From assembly GCF_019393635.1 (NCBI RefSeq), contig NC_057864.1, positions 468,518,617 through 468,582,616 on the forward strand: DNA of 64,000 nt, given 5' to 3'. Positions 1 to 10,474 of this stretch are shown here, piece after piece. Both the position numbers and the translations under genes were made by a program. The notes beneath the pieces were generated by a model. The model had not been told where the DNA came from and did not search any database. It was given only the letters and a program-made list of their open reading frames with translations. Each line of letters starts with the position of its first letter. The stretch's first letter is position 1. The stretch is from Dromiciops gliroides. Lineage: Eukaryota; Chordata; Mammalia; Microbiotheria; Microbiotheriidae.

Positions 1-740
1 TACCAGGGAAAACACAAAAACAAGAGATAAATGGATGTTGCCAAGCCTTCGCCATTGTCATACAGGATGTCCTGAACAGTTGGAAGCAGGATTTCCTCCA
101 GATGGTGAGCCCCCCGCCCCCCAAAGTGCTTCTGTTTGGAGATGTCACTGTGTTGACTATAGCAAGCCCTAGGAGTCTTTGTTACAATTATTTTACAATA
201 GTTCTTTATTACAGGTGAGAACTCCTTGGTGAGATTCATTACTACCAAGAAGAGACTGGCTCAATAGTCTATATGGGGAAAACCAAATGGATAATGAATT
301 CCATCCAGCAGTTATCAGAAGACAAGGACAGTGATGGCATTGAATGACAAGACTTGGAGGGGTCATGATCTCTGCTGTTAGAGGGTATTCCTATATTGAC
401 GAGATCCCAGATCCTTCCCAATTCGATTATGCTGCCTTGGTGGGTCCAATTCCTAGACACTGGAGGTCTCTCATCAAAGGGCTCCATGGCTACTTTGGGG
501 GGAATCTGTAGAGAGAGATCCTGCTTAGATATGGGTTGGATTAGAATGTCTCTGGGATCCCTTTCAACAGAGATTTTGTGATTATGAGAGATAGCAGTCA
601 GGATACGTTCCCTCACCCAATCAGCAGCTTATGCTCCCTGCATCATATCCTTTGCCCCTTTACCCCACCCTACCCAGATTCATGCCTTAGGTTGTGGACA
701 TGAAGTTATTACCTCCTACCTTATCCCAACAAGTCAGAGT
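1..740. other. Upstream intergenic segment, mostly unassigned
   Basis: No gene is recognised here. Bases 3-113 on the + strand are an open frame ending at a donor-like ATG|gtgagc, described under findings as a weak exon candidate. On the - strand an open frame of 115 codons (616-269) has no family resemblance I can name. The rest looks like ordinary single-copy or old degraded DNA. Confidence 0.3.
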
Positions 741-856
741 GAATGAATGGATGGATGGATGGATGGATGGATGGATGGATGGATGGATGGATGGATGAAT
801 GAATGAATGAATGAATGAATGAATGAATGAATGAATGAATGAATGAATGAATGAAT
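741..856. repeat. GGAT/GAAT tetranucleotide microsatellite
   Basis: A compound tandem array. A run of GGAT units passes directly into a run of GAAT units, with only single-base changes at the junction. It shows as a serine/histidine/isoleucine repeat in the - strand translation, which is a low-complexity artefact. Confidence 0.95.
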
Positions 857-944
857 TGATTAAGCTCAGTGTGTCAGACACTGAGCCAGGCACTGGGAAT
901 ACAAATTTAAAAGTGAGACAATCACTAAGCTCCAGGGATTTACA

Positions 945-1185
945 TTCTTTTTATTTTAAAAGTTATTTTATTTTCAATTCACAGAACAAAACAAGCATTT
1001 CCATGACAGTACAATAAAAAAGATGATTGACCATAAAACTTATACAATGTACAGCTTGCTATTTCTCCCCTCCAAATATACAACAAAGTTATCTTGTACA
1101 TTTTCTTGTTTACTTTTTCTTCCCTTTACAATTTACACTCTAATAAAGGGAGACAACAACAACATATGTATGGGAGTTTGGGTCT
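945..1185 (-). repeat. L1-type 3' end fragment
   Basis: The AT-rich block (TTTTATTTTAAAAGTTATTT, then a pyrimidine-rich segment) has the look of a marsupial L1 3' untranslated end in antisense. Similar blocks recur at about 16.06, 28.2, 30.9, 48.6 and 50.1 kb. No open frame remains. Confidence 0.55.
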
Positions 1186-2879
1186 GGAGAGACACAGGGA
1201 TGGCGAGTTGATTCATAGGGCAGTTGAATGAGATGGGATGTGAGGCATAGTCTGGGACTGACCAGATATGTGAGCTAACTGAGTTTGTGCATGCTCATTC
1301 ATTCACTCACTTGCTCACTCATTCACTCAACTCACTTTATGCTGTTTGGAAAGGGAAACTGGCTCCTGATGCTCAGAAGACATCACACAGTGCAGCTGGT
1401 TGACCGTAGCTGGAAATTCCTTTCCACCCTTCCCCTGTTTTTGGTTTGTGATCTGGTATAGAACATGGGAATTTCAAAAATTCCTTCTTGCAACAGATCC
1501 ACCACAGAATACAACCATAGGAAATTAGCTTTAATGGGTAGCCTAAAACATATGCATATTCCTTGAGAAAAATAGACTGAGCTCTGCTGTGGGAATTTCC
1601 CCACAGAAAGGGAATCAAGACCAAAAAGCCAAGTTCCTTGTCTTGTGGGGCTGTCAATTTGTTTTTCCATGTACAAGTTACTGTGTGCTGTTTATCCCTC
1701 AGTTTCTTTATCTGTAAAATTCATGGCAAGGGTGAGAAATATTTGCATAGTCAGTCCTAAAACACTGGGCTTGTAATCTAGGTGACCTCATTTTAGCTCT
1801 TGGTTCCACCACTTAACAGGCTTTGTGACCTTCAGCGAGTTTATTCCTCTTCTTGAGCCTCACTTTCCTAATCTGAAAAATGGGTATAATGATAATACAG
1901 GATAGTCCAAAAATTTTAGAACAGTTTTAAGCTTTAACAGCTCAGACATCCTGAATTTGTGCTTCTTATCTCACAGGTATGTTGTGAGGATCATATTATA
2001 ATGTAATAGGTGCAAAGCATTTTGTAGATCCTAAAATGCAGTATACATATAACATTTATCATCATTTAAACTATTTGTGCCATTCCTCTCGCTAGGGAGT
2101 AAGAGGAATGAAGAAACAATGTTCTTGGAATACCCTTATACAGTTGGCATGTACATTAAAGCCCTTATCATTCAGTAGTATGTGATAAATGACAGATTTG
2201 GAGCTTTCTGATGGATGCCTAGTGGGGAACAGCTTTAAGCAATCACAGTAGATGCATGTAATGGAGTATTCATGTGCTGAAAGTACCAATTAATATGAAG
2301 AATGCAAAGACACATTGGAAAACTTGTATGAACTGATGCAGAGTAAAGTGATGGCAACAATGGAAAAAAACAAAAAATAAAACTAAATACTATGTAATTA
2401 TAATAACTAAACCTGATCTCAAGAGATGAGAAAATGTTTCTTTCTCTTTGCCAAGATAGGAATACTCCATAAATACCATCAGACTTCACTGATGTCTTGT
2501 TTGGTTGTAGGTTTTGCTTATTGTTTATTTCCTTTTACGAGGAATGGACCACTGGAGAAGGGAGAGGGAAGAATATACTAAATAATAAAAGAGGTATACA
2601 AAACTATCAGATTTTTCACTTAAAATTTGATAGAATTTATCAAAACAAAATAAATGTTAGCTCATTATAGGCAATTGCTATTCTAGTCTTGTTGCTCTCT
2701 GTGTCCAGCACAATGCCTGGCACATAAGAGGTGTTTAATAAATGTTGACTTGAATTTATAATAGCTGACATTTGCATAACACTTTACAATTCAATCCAGG
2801 GTTTTCAGGCTCTTTGTTTGTTTGTTGTCCTTTGTATTTGAAAAGGACCACAATCACATCACTATATTAGGTTTAAGGT
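1186..2879. repeat. Mixed old repeats: MIR, L1 fragment, L2 tail, RTE-type tail
   Basis: A CATT/CACT-rich stretch lies at about 1280-1340. A MIR-type SINE (CTTTGTGACCTTCAGCGAG followed by the counts-type 3' half) covers about 1745-2075. A + strand L1 3'-UTR-like fragment lies at about 2310-2420. An L2-type tail (CCTGGCACATAAGAGG...TTAATAAATG) lies at about 2700-2760. At 2811-2879 there is an antisense remnant of an RTE-type tail related to the composite SINEs at 24.0 and 55.3 kb. No gene is seen. Confidence 0.5.
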
Positions 2880-3355
2880 TGTCAACCTGAAAATTAATAA
2901 AACAATCAATATAACAAAATTAAGATCTTTAATCGGGGCAGAGGAGTTATAACTCATGATACCACTATAGCAAGCGCTAAGTGCTAGAAGGACCCAAGGA
3001 TGGGAACTGGAGACAGGGTTTATATGGGGTAGGAGAACAGAGAGACAGACGAGATTGCTTTTGGGGAAGAGTGTTTCTCACAGTTCCAGAGAGGTTCACT
3101 TGCACAACAAGCTGAAAATCAGGAGGAAACCTTGGAAGTCTCAAGAAAAGGAGAGTTGTTTTTTGTTGTTGTTGTTGTTGTTGTTTTTTGGGGGGGGGGG
3201 GTTATAATTCAATCAGAAGCCAGAATATAACATTGGGTCATTTATTGGTCTAAGAATGAAACTAGATGAATCTCGGCTAGTTCTCAGTCAATTATGTTTG
3301 TCAAGGCTGATCAGACTGAATGCTAACTCAGAAGGCTCTACCACAAGTCCGCACA
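2880..3355 (-). repeat. Solo-LTR-like element (endogenous retroviral LTR candidate)
   Basis: Read on the - strand the segment begins TGTG and ends near GACA. In order it carries a TATA-like CATATAAACC, then GATTAAAG as a possible poly(A) signal, then a T-rich end. This order and the size of about 475 bp fit a solitary LTR. A G-run and a GTT microsatellite (3160-3200) interrupt it. I could not find a convincing target-site duplication, so the borders are approximate. No viral coding sequence is seen nearby. Confidence 0.4.
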
Positions 3356-3844
3356 AATTTCAGGCTTAGACACACTCCAAAGAAGCCAACGAAGAAAGAT
3401 CAGCAAGCAGGGGTCAGAAGGTCTAGGTTGGATCCCTGCTCTTCGACCAAACTAGCTGAATGACCTTGGGTAGGAATTGGGAAAGTCCCTACCCACCCTC
3501 AACAGTCCTTTAGTCCATCATCATGGACTGAATGATGGATGGACCCATCCATGGATCTATCACATTCATCCACCCTGTGTGGTTGAACCATTCCTCAGTC
3601 AGTAGGCATCTATTAAAGAGTTCCAATTCTATTGTGTGCTATTGATTTGACAAGAGATTTGATGTATACACAGGTTACATAAGAGCATTCAAAGAACATC
3701 AAGGATATAGGATGGAGAAGGACTTTAGAGTCTATCCCCTTTATTTTACAAAAGAGGAAACTGTGGTCTAGAAGGTTTATACAACTTTCTCAAACCCGCA
3801 CAGGTAGTCTGTGTTGACTTTAAGAGAAATGAGGTTTTCCACAG

Positions 3845-4376
3845 ACATGGATTCTCCCTCAACGATGTCCCCAGCATCTGTCCCCCTCCCTCCCCTCCAA
3901 TAGCCACCACCCTGGTTCAAGGCCTTGTCATCTCTGTCCTGGACTACATTGCAAAAGCCTCCTGATCTGGTCTCCTTGATTCCAGCCTCTGCCTCCTGAA
4001 ATCCACCCTCCACCTGGCTGCCAAACTGCTATTCCTAATCACGTCACTCCCCTGCTCTGTGTTCTAGCTAGAATGGCCTGTTCCTATACAGCCCAATCTG
4101 TCCCCCTTCTCTGTCCCTTTACAAAGGCCCTGCCAGAATCCTGGAATGGTCTTCCTCTCTCTGTTTTCTGAACCCCTTGGCTCCCAAGCCTCCCTTGAAG
4201 TCTGTCTCTTTCCTGATTCTCCCGGCAGTTACTTCTTATGTACTTTGTATATACTGATTTGTGTACGTGTTTCCCCAACAGAATGTAAGCACCAGGAAGG
4301 CAGGGACTATTTTTTTGTCTATCCTGTAACCCCAGCACCTCGATCAAAACAGCCACTCACAAAATGCTAGTTGAAC
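3845..4376 (+). repeat. L2-type LINE 3' end
   Basis: A + strand relic of the 3' end of an L2 (CR1-clade) LINE. It has the pattern of serine/leucine-rich coding remnants, then AGAATGTAAGCACCAGGAAG and GCAGGGACTATTTTTTTGTC, and ends in a tail like TGCTAGTTGAACTT. Many stops and frameshifts are present and it is not functional. Confidence 0.7.
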
Positions 4377-5139
4377 TTAAGTGAGTTGTGGCAGGGAGTA
4401 AAGCAGGTGGTGCTTTATCAGTCTAGCTGAATGCGGGGTTCTCTCCCTTTAGGTAACTGTCTCTCCCAGGGCATATAAGTATGTGATGGGGTGAAGGGGT
4501 GTGTGTGGAATGGCCTGGGAGGTGGATCCCAAGGAGAAAGAGGGAAGAGACATTTTGAAGGTCTCTAGAGGCCAGCCGACCTTGCCTCTTGCTTTTCTTG
4601 TCAAACATTCCAAAGTCATCTTTGGGGGGGGGGGGGAAGGAGGGGGGCACAGCAGTGGTCTACAGAGAGATGGAGGGTGCCAGGTGCCAGGAGATGGCAA
4701 ATTGAACAGGGCTTCTATATGTCCCAGGGTCTGAATCAAAAGAGTGGTTTTGTGGCTGGGTTTTTGATTCACTTCTAAATCCCTCCATCAACCCCCCCCC
4801 CCTCCGCGACACACACACAGAAACATGTCCTCCTTACCCCACCCTTTATATTTCCTTCTCGAACCACCCCTCCCCTTTCGTTAACGTGACCACAGATTAC
4901 CAGAAGCAGAAACGGGCAGGCTGGGACGAGATGGTGGATGGGGCAGCAAACATACAAGAGTCTCCTCCCAAGACTCTGACCACGGTTCGGATCCCTGGCA
5001 TTAGCTGTTACTTTGCGCGGTCCGATTCCCCTCTTTGTGCCTCAGTTTCCCTCTCTTTATAAAACCAAGGGGGTGGACTCCGTGACCTAGAAGGTCCTTA
5101 GGCAGCTCTAAATCGGTAATCTTATGAGATGCCGGGTGT
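4377..5139. other. ADORA2B upstream flank without recognised gene
   Basis: It contains a G-run with a purine-rich block at 4621-4650, a C-run and short CA run at 4791-4820, and a MIR-like 3' half at about 5035-5135 (CCTCAGTTTCCCTCTCTTTA). CpG density rises from about 4980 toward the island. The TTTATAAAA inside the MIR-like piece is probably not a promoter TATA box. Confidence 0.4.
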
Positions 5140-5717
5140 AGATTAGAGCCCCAGGGCCCCAGCTCCGGCCTTTTCCTGAGCTCCAGCGGGGTTCGCGGAA
5201 GGCGATCTCCCTCGCCGCATATCCAGATCGGGTGCTCCTCCTGAAGACCCTAAAGTCTTTTTTTCCTGGGGAGGCTTCAGTTTATCTCCAGGGGCAACCA
5301 GCTTCCAACGCCGAGGAGGAGAAGGCTGGCGGTTGGCAGGGGCCGGCAGTCTAGGGACCTCTGGGCCAGGGTCCGGTGCCTCTGCACAGCCCCGGCTCCG
5401 TTGAGAAGTGAACTCCAAGAGCCAGCGAGCGAGGCGTCCTCTCGGGCACGCCCATTGCCTTGCCCGATGACACCAGAGAATTTGGGGGGATTTGGTGGCG
5501 GAGGCTTCTTCTTTGGGAGGGGGGTCCTTGCTCAGCTTCGGGGTGTCCGCGCACGGGTCGGGGAGTCCCCTGGAGTACTGACTGAGGCTTTGAATCCTGG
5601 CACGGAGCCGAGACTTCAGAGAGGTCCGGACACTTTGTGATTTCGCCACTCCTCTAGGGGTTACGGTAAGGAGGCGGAGCTCCGGCGGGGAATTGACGCG
5701 AGGGACGGGCCGCTCGT

Positions 5718-5722
5718 CCAAT
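5718..5722 (+). promoter_or_regulatory. CCAAT box
   Basis: CGTCCAATCGCA is a good match to the NF-Y-type CCAAT element and lies in the CpG island about 525 bases before the receptor start codon. Its function is inferred from position. Confidence 0.45.
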
Positions 5723-5757
5723 CGCAAGTCTCGGGCTCTGCCTCCCCCTCCTGCGTC

Positions 5758-5763
5758 CCGCCC
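5758..5763 (-). promoter_or_regulatory. GC box (Sp-type)
   Basis: CCGCCC within GTCCCGCCCGCTGGG is an inverted GC box about 40 bases downstream of the CCAAT box. The pair marks the likely core promoter. Confidence 0.4.
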
Positions 5764-5864
5764 GCTGGGTCCATGTGCCTGCATCTGCCGAGACAGAGCT
5801 AAGCCTGGGAGTTAGTTGGGCGGCTCTGCCTTAACTGGAGGGAGGGAAGGAAGAGCGGCTCCTA

Positions 5865-5880
5865 CTCCGGCTCGGGTTCG

Positions 5881-5912
<32 letters not shown>
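5865..5912. repeat. GGCTCC hexanucleotide repeat in the 5' UTR/promoter
   Basis: Five perfect GGCTCC units occupy 5881-5910, preceded by degenerate units (CTCCGGCTCGGGTTCGG). The block is very GC-rich and lies in the probable 5' UTR. Confidence 0.9.
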
Positions 5913-5974
5913 ACCGAAGGGCGGACCCCTACCCCCTCTTGGGGGAAGCGCGGAGCGGACGGGCAGGTGGGGCC

Positions 5975-6013
5975 ATGGCCAGGACCCAGGCGCGCCGGCC
6001 CCGGGGGCGCTGA
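5975..6013 (+). CDS. Short upstream ORF in the ADORA2B 5' leader (12 codons)
   Basis: ATG in the context GGGGCCATGG is a near-optimal Kozak site. It opens a 12-residue frame (MARTQARRPRGR) that ends in TGA at 6011-6013, about 230 bases before the receptor ATG. If the transcript starts upstream of 5975, this uORF would be expected to reduce or regulate initiation at ADORA2B. The peptide is arginine-rich with no recognised domain. Conservation is unknown and translation is inferred from context alone. Confidence 0.4.
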   Translation: MARTQARRPRGR

Positions 6014-6239
6014 CCGGACAGAGGCTGCTTCTCCCTCGACTTTCCCACGAGCCCGCAGAGCGCCCGGGAACCCACCGGCTGACTCCCCCGTAGGCATTCC
6101 CTCCCCAGCCATCGAGGGCTGCCGCCCGCCCCGCCGGAGCAGGGGCTCCTCCCGGCCGGGCTGGGAGCGCCCGCCCGCCCCCCGCCGTCCCTCCCTGCCT
6201 CCCCCCAGGGGTCGGGGAGCCCGCCCCCACCCCCGGGCC

Positions 6240-6359
6240 ATGCCATGCCTCTGGACTCACAGGACATGCTCTACATCGTGCTGGAGCTGGTCATCGCCGC
6301 GCTCTCCATCGCGGGCAACGTGCTGGTGTGCTGCGCCGTGGCCACCAACAGCACCCTGA
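6240..6359 (+). CDS. Overlapping out-of-frame upstream AUG ORF at the ADORA2B start
   Basis: The sequence around the receptor start is GGGCCATGCCATGCC, with two AUGs five bases apart and in different frames. The first, at 6240, has G at -3 and opens a 39-codon frame ending at 6359, inside the first transmembrane coding region. The second, at 6245, also has G at -3 and is the receptor start. Ribosomes starting at 6240 could not make receptor. I list it as a potential regulatory ORF rather than a known protein. Confidence 0.4.
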   Translation: MPCLWTHRTCSTSCWSWSSPRSPSRATCWCAAPWPPTAP

Positions 6360-6579
6360 AGACGGCCACCAACTACTTCCTGGTGTCCCTGGCCGTGGCC
6401 GACATCGCCGTGGGGCTGCTGGCCATCCCCTTCGCCATCACCATCAGCGTGGGCTTCTGCACCGACTTCCACAGCTGCCTCTTCCTCGCCTGCTTCGTCC
6501 TGGTGCTCACCCAGAGTTCCATCTTCAGCATGCTGGCTGTGGCCATCGACAGGTACCTGGCCATCAAGATCCCGCTCAG
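6245..6579 (+). CDS. ADORA2B: ADORA2B coding exon 1: adenosine A2B receptor, residues 1-112
   Basis: This exon encodes the first 111 residues and two bases of codon 112 of a plasma-membrane adenosine receptor that couples mainly to Gs (known for the family). It begins [20 protein letters not shown], against human [20 protein letters not shown], so this is A2B and not A2A. Visible parts are TM1 with N25, TM2 with D53, extracellular loop 1 with C72 and C78 (C78 is the conserved TM3 cysteine), TM3, and the DRY motif at 102-104. The ATG at 6245 is chosen because it aligns with the human start. The exon ends CTCAG|gtgagg, and the in-frame TGA just beyond is intronic. The phase fits exon 2, restoring Arg112 then Tyr113. 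An NST sequon at 35-37 is cytoplasmic and probably unused. Confidence 0.97.
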
Positions 6580-6599
6580 GTGAGGCGGCTAAGCTGGGG

Positions 6600-9030
6600 C
6601 TGAACACCCCCCACCACCACCCCCGCTTTGGCAATCCCCTTAGAGCTGGCATTACCCCCCCACCCTGGCTGGTTGGGGGTGGGCAAGACATGGCCAAGGG
6701 GCAATTCCATACTCTTGGGAGATACTTTCGAGAGGGAACAGTGGAGGTAGCCCTTCTTTCCTGGCCCCCCGAGCGCCAGTGTCTTCTGGACCGAGCGTGC
6801 CTTTGAGTTGTCAAGGATGATGTAGAGAAGGGATCCTGAAGTTGAGGTCCCTGCACAAATCTCAGTGTGTCCAGGAACTTGGATAGGGGGAAATAGGCAT
6901 TTATTTTCACTCGTCTTTTGTTTCACTTGTAATTCTGTTTAGTTTATTTTGTGCATTTAAACCCGTGATTCTGTAAGTGGATTCCATCACCAACCTGCCA
7001 AAGGGTTCCATCATCTGACGTAGGAAAAAGACTAGGTCAAGGGTTCTTATAAATCAAGGGTCCTAAGGGGTCTGTGAATGTGACATCTTCGTTCTTGCTA
7101 TTCTTTTCCTTTGCAATGGCCTGCATTTTGTTTTATATATTTAAAAACAGGATTCCAAGAAGGGGCCATAGGCTCTCCCAGCCTACCAAAGAGATCTAAA
7201 AAAAAAAAAAAACCTAAGCAAAAAAAGAACTGTTTGTAGAGAAATTCCTGCTAAGGTAGCACCAGACCATCTGCCTCCGAGGCCCCATGAGCTTTTATGA
7301 TTCTCAGCTGTGGGGAATGCCTTGTGATTGGCCTCTAATGTCGGACTACAGTGCCAGAGCATAGCAGGAGCTTAATAAATGCTGGTTGGCTGAGGAGGGG
7401 GGTCAGTGCCACCCCCTCCACAGCACACATTCCTTTACTACCACCACTACTACTACCACCAGTGCCACTACTACCACTACCACCACCACCACCACTACCA
7501 CCACTGCTATCACCACTACCACCACCACTTCTACTACCACTACTACTACTAAAGGTTTGCAAAGTGCTTTCTATGTATTATCTCTTTGAACCTCACAACT
7601 ACACAGTGAAGTAGCAGAGCAGGAAACTGAGGCTAAATTGTGGGATTTTGTGGCATCTGTGTCATAGGATCAGAAATCTCCAACTAGAAGGGACTATCTA
7701 AGATTGTGCAACTCTCTCTTTTCATAGATGGGAAAGGTACAGGTCATAAAATGACTTGTCCAAGGTCACACAAGAAGCATCAGAAGCTGGGTTTAAACCC
7801 AGGGCTACTGATTCCAGAGTTGGTACTTTTTTTCATAGCAGCTTAATACCAGTTATTTGGTGCCACCAGATTGAGGTTTGAGCATTGCCTCTGCTGATAA
7901 ATCTTAGGCAAAATCACTTTTGCCTCTTTGACCTCAGTTTCCTTATCTGTAAAATGAGAGGGTTGCCCAGATGTCCCTTCCAGCTCTGTTTGGGGAGAGG
8001 GTGGAGGGGCATCCCCTTGCAGGTGCTCACTTTTATTTGCCATCAGATACCTGGTCCCCACCCAGCCAGACTCCTCAGTTCTGAGACCGCCCTTTGGCCT
8101 CAGGTGATGACCCTGCTGGTGTCCCGATGTGGCCACTGGGGATGAGTCTGTGGGTGGAGTGAGGGTGCTCTGCTGTGAGGGGACTTTGGCCACCAAAGGC
8201 CACCGGGGTAGCTGCTGATGAGTCACATCGGCTGAGGAGAAGGAGAAGGAGAAGGAGGGAGCAGCAGCAGTAGCAGCAGCAGCCATGGCTTAGGGGGAGA
8301 GGTCAGGTGAGTTCTGGTCACAAGCCCGTTGTCGGGAATTATCCCTCCTGCCCCAGACCAGCTAAATCTGATCTTGGGTGTTGGGCTTCAGTTGAGCCAA
8401 AGAAGAGGTAAACCCAAGGCTAGTGGCCTCCTCTGTTTTCTCAGAAAAGTACACCCCTGTGGGTGGGTAGCATAGAATGTTGTCATTTTATTTACCTTTT
8501 GGCTCAAGGAAAGAAACTGGGCAGAAAACTGGGAAGTTCCTTCAATGAAACCTAAGAATCTCAAGGAGGAGATTGATGTCCTCACCCCTGGGAAGGGATT
8601 TGATTCCGGTCTTCACATTTCCCCCTCCCCCCCCCCCTCCGATTTAGGATTAGAGATTTACAGTTCGACAAGACCTCAGAAGTTGTCTTTTGTTTTTTTA
8701 AACAAAGGAAGAAACAGACCCACAGAGGGATCATAGCTTTGGTTCTAGAAGGGAACTCCCAGGCTACCCCATTCAAGCCCTTCATTTTACACATGAGGAA
8801 ACTGAGGCCCAGGGATGTTAAGTTACTTGTAGAAACATAGCTCTAGAAAAAGGACTTCAGAGTCCAAACCTCTTCATTTACCAAAGAGGAAAGGGAGACC
8901 AGGGGAATGAAATAACTTGTCCAAGGCAATGCCATACAGCTAATGAAGTGGCAGATTCAGGATTTGAACCCAGATCCTGCAACGCCAGCTCTAGCCAGCT
9001 CTAGCATGTGCTCCTTGCTGCCTTGTTGCC
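6600..9030. repeat. Proximal intron: MIR cluster, L2 tail, trinucleotide arrays
   Basis: 6600-7340 is mostly unassigned, with a poly(A) run at 7198-7213. 7345-7390 is an L2-type tail (AGGAGCTTAATAAATGCTGG). 7437-7552 is an ACC/ACT trinucleotide array. 7560-7840 is an antisense MIR (TGACTTGTCCAAGGTCACAC). 7865-7990 is a sense MIR. 8230-8285 is a purine-rich GGA/GCA repeat. About 8640-9030 holds two or three further antisense MIR copies in series. No coding sequence was recognised. Confidence 0.55.
7437..7552. repeat. ACC/ACT trinucleotide microsatellite
   Basis: An imperfect array of ACC and ACT triplets, about 115 bp. It produces threonine, proline or glycine/serine homopolymer frames that are artefacts. 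Confidence 0.95.
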
Positions 9031-10470
9031 TCGTTACTGACTGAGTTGGCTTTGGATTCTGTGGGCAAGAAAATGGGCTTTTTTCATCTTGTCCCTCTGC
9101 CTGTGTATCTTCACGTCAGGGCAATGGAAAGAGAGACCAGATTGTTGGGGTCGAGTTGCATAGATTTTCAGGGCTATTCTCAGAGTTAGAAGGGCCCCGG
9201 TCGTCTAGGCAGTTAATAAATCTGACATCTATTAAGTGCCGACTCTGCTAGGCACTGGGTACCCAAATATAAGGAATGAAATAATTCCTCATCCAATGGG
9301 ACCTAAAACGGTCTCCTTTGGGCAACACTTAGTCTCTGGATATTACATGACTATATAATAGAATATGATATATCCTAATATATTTATAGATAACTTAAAA
9401 GTGCTAGAAACATCCTTTTTCTTTTATGCAGGGGAGAGCAGTTAAAAAAAAGGGGGTCCTTCTCGATTCTGGAGAGGGACCTTCAAGATAGCTCTTGTGC
9501 AAATGTAGAAATGATGTGGTATCATCTTGTTTTTCCCTCCATCCAAATGATGGTCCTCTGAATACCTATGCAGAGGACAGCTCAAGACAGATTACTTACC
9601 CATGGCTTGGCTGGTTTATTTACACAGCAGCACACTGACATCCATGCCTGCCATTACACTGAAGTGGGTCCATGCCCTAGATTGTTGGAAACCATAGAGG
9701 GGTCTGGTATTTGATTCTCCCCGGTTTTGTTTCCTTCTCCCTGACTCGTCCACAAAGCTAGCTAGTCCGAGGTCTGACTCTGGATCTGAACTTGGTCTTT
9801 TTGACTCCAAGGCCAACAACACTGTACGGCTCAGTCATACTGCCTGGGTCTGTACCCTGAAAACCCTGGAGTTTCTCAATCGTTAGCACTCCTTTGTGCC
9901 TCTGAATGAGGAATGGACAACAAAAATCCAAGAGGGAGCTTTGCTTCTTTTTATCACAAGAGACGGGCCGACTTGGTGGATGTGAAACCAGGTATCTCTC
10001 TTGGGTTAGCCTGGGAATTACCGCTGCAAGATTTAACCTTTTGAAGTAAAAATAGAAAGGAAATCTTCGGTGGTTGGAAAGTTTTTTCTTTTTTTTCTTT
10101 CTTTCTTTTTTTTTTTTTTTACCTCCATGGTGCCAAGTTCTTTGTGGGTTTCCCCCGGTAGGATGTGTGTGTGTGGGGGGGGGGGGGTGTTTTCACTTGG
10201 AGCAGCCCTGGAGGCTGGGAAAGAGGGAAGGTGGGGGGATGGAGTCACTCAAGGTTTCTTTGAGGGAGGGGACCCAGCAGGCAGGAAAGCAGGTTGTGAT
10301 GGGAGGAATGAGTTTCTGGGGCTTTGGAATAAAACCCTTAATATTTCCAATAGAGTATGTCGTGAACTTTCCCCTGGAGCCATTACTGACCCCTTGAGGA
10401 TGGATGATGGGTGTCTTCCAGCTCTTTGTCCTGGGCATGGAGTTGTGCTCACTGCCAGAGTATTTATTGT
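9031..10470. other. Largely repeat-poor intron segment
   Basis: Apart from an old fragment at about 9210-9310 (ATTAAGTGCCGACTCTGCTA), a poly(T) tract at 10079-10120 and a G-run near 10177-10187, no repeat family is obvious. It is a possible place for intronic regulatory elements, but no specific site can be supported. Confidence 0.3.
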
Positions 10471-10474
10471 GGGA

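Larger units (their letters stand above)
5140..6600 (+). promoter_or_regulatory. ADORA2B: CpG island: ADORA2B promoter, 5' UTR and first exon
   Basis: The stretch is strongly GC-rich with many CpGs, in contrast to the CpG-poor, repeat-filled DNA on both sides, and it ends just inside intron 1. This is the usual form of a housekeeping-type vertebrate promoter. No convincing TATA box is visible. The CCAAT box at 5718 and GC box at 5758 suggest initiation at roughly 5780-5850, which would give a 5' UTR of about 400 bases. The start site itself is inferred. Confidence 0.8.

Noticed and set aside
4884-4890. AACGTGACC as a hypoxia-response element
   Set aside because: The core ACGTG fits, but a 5-base match is expected by chance and it lies outside the island. 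Human ADORA2B is hypoxia-regulated, but this site is not supported.
5052-5064. TTTATAAAA as the ADORA2B TATA box
   Set aside because: It lies in a MIR-like fragment 700 bases before the CCAAT/GC box cluster and outside the dense CpG island.
5143-5784. 213-codon open frame antisense in the CpG island
   Set aside because: GC-rich islands lack stops by composition. The translation is arginine/proline/glycine-rich with no domain, and frames on the other strand are also open.
5831-6267. Antisense frames of 112-136 codons over the leader
   Set aside because: Same compositional effect. The SRSRSR run is the GGCTCC repeat translated.
6257-6910. 217-codon frame antisense to exon 1
   Set aside because: Shadow of conserved coding sequence plus intron, histidine/glycine-rich, with no family resemblance.
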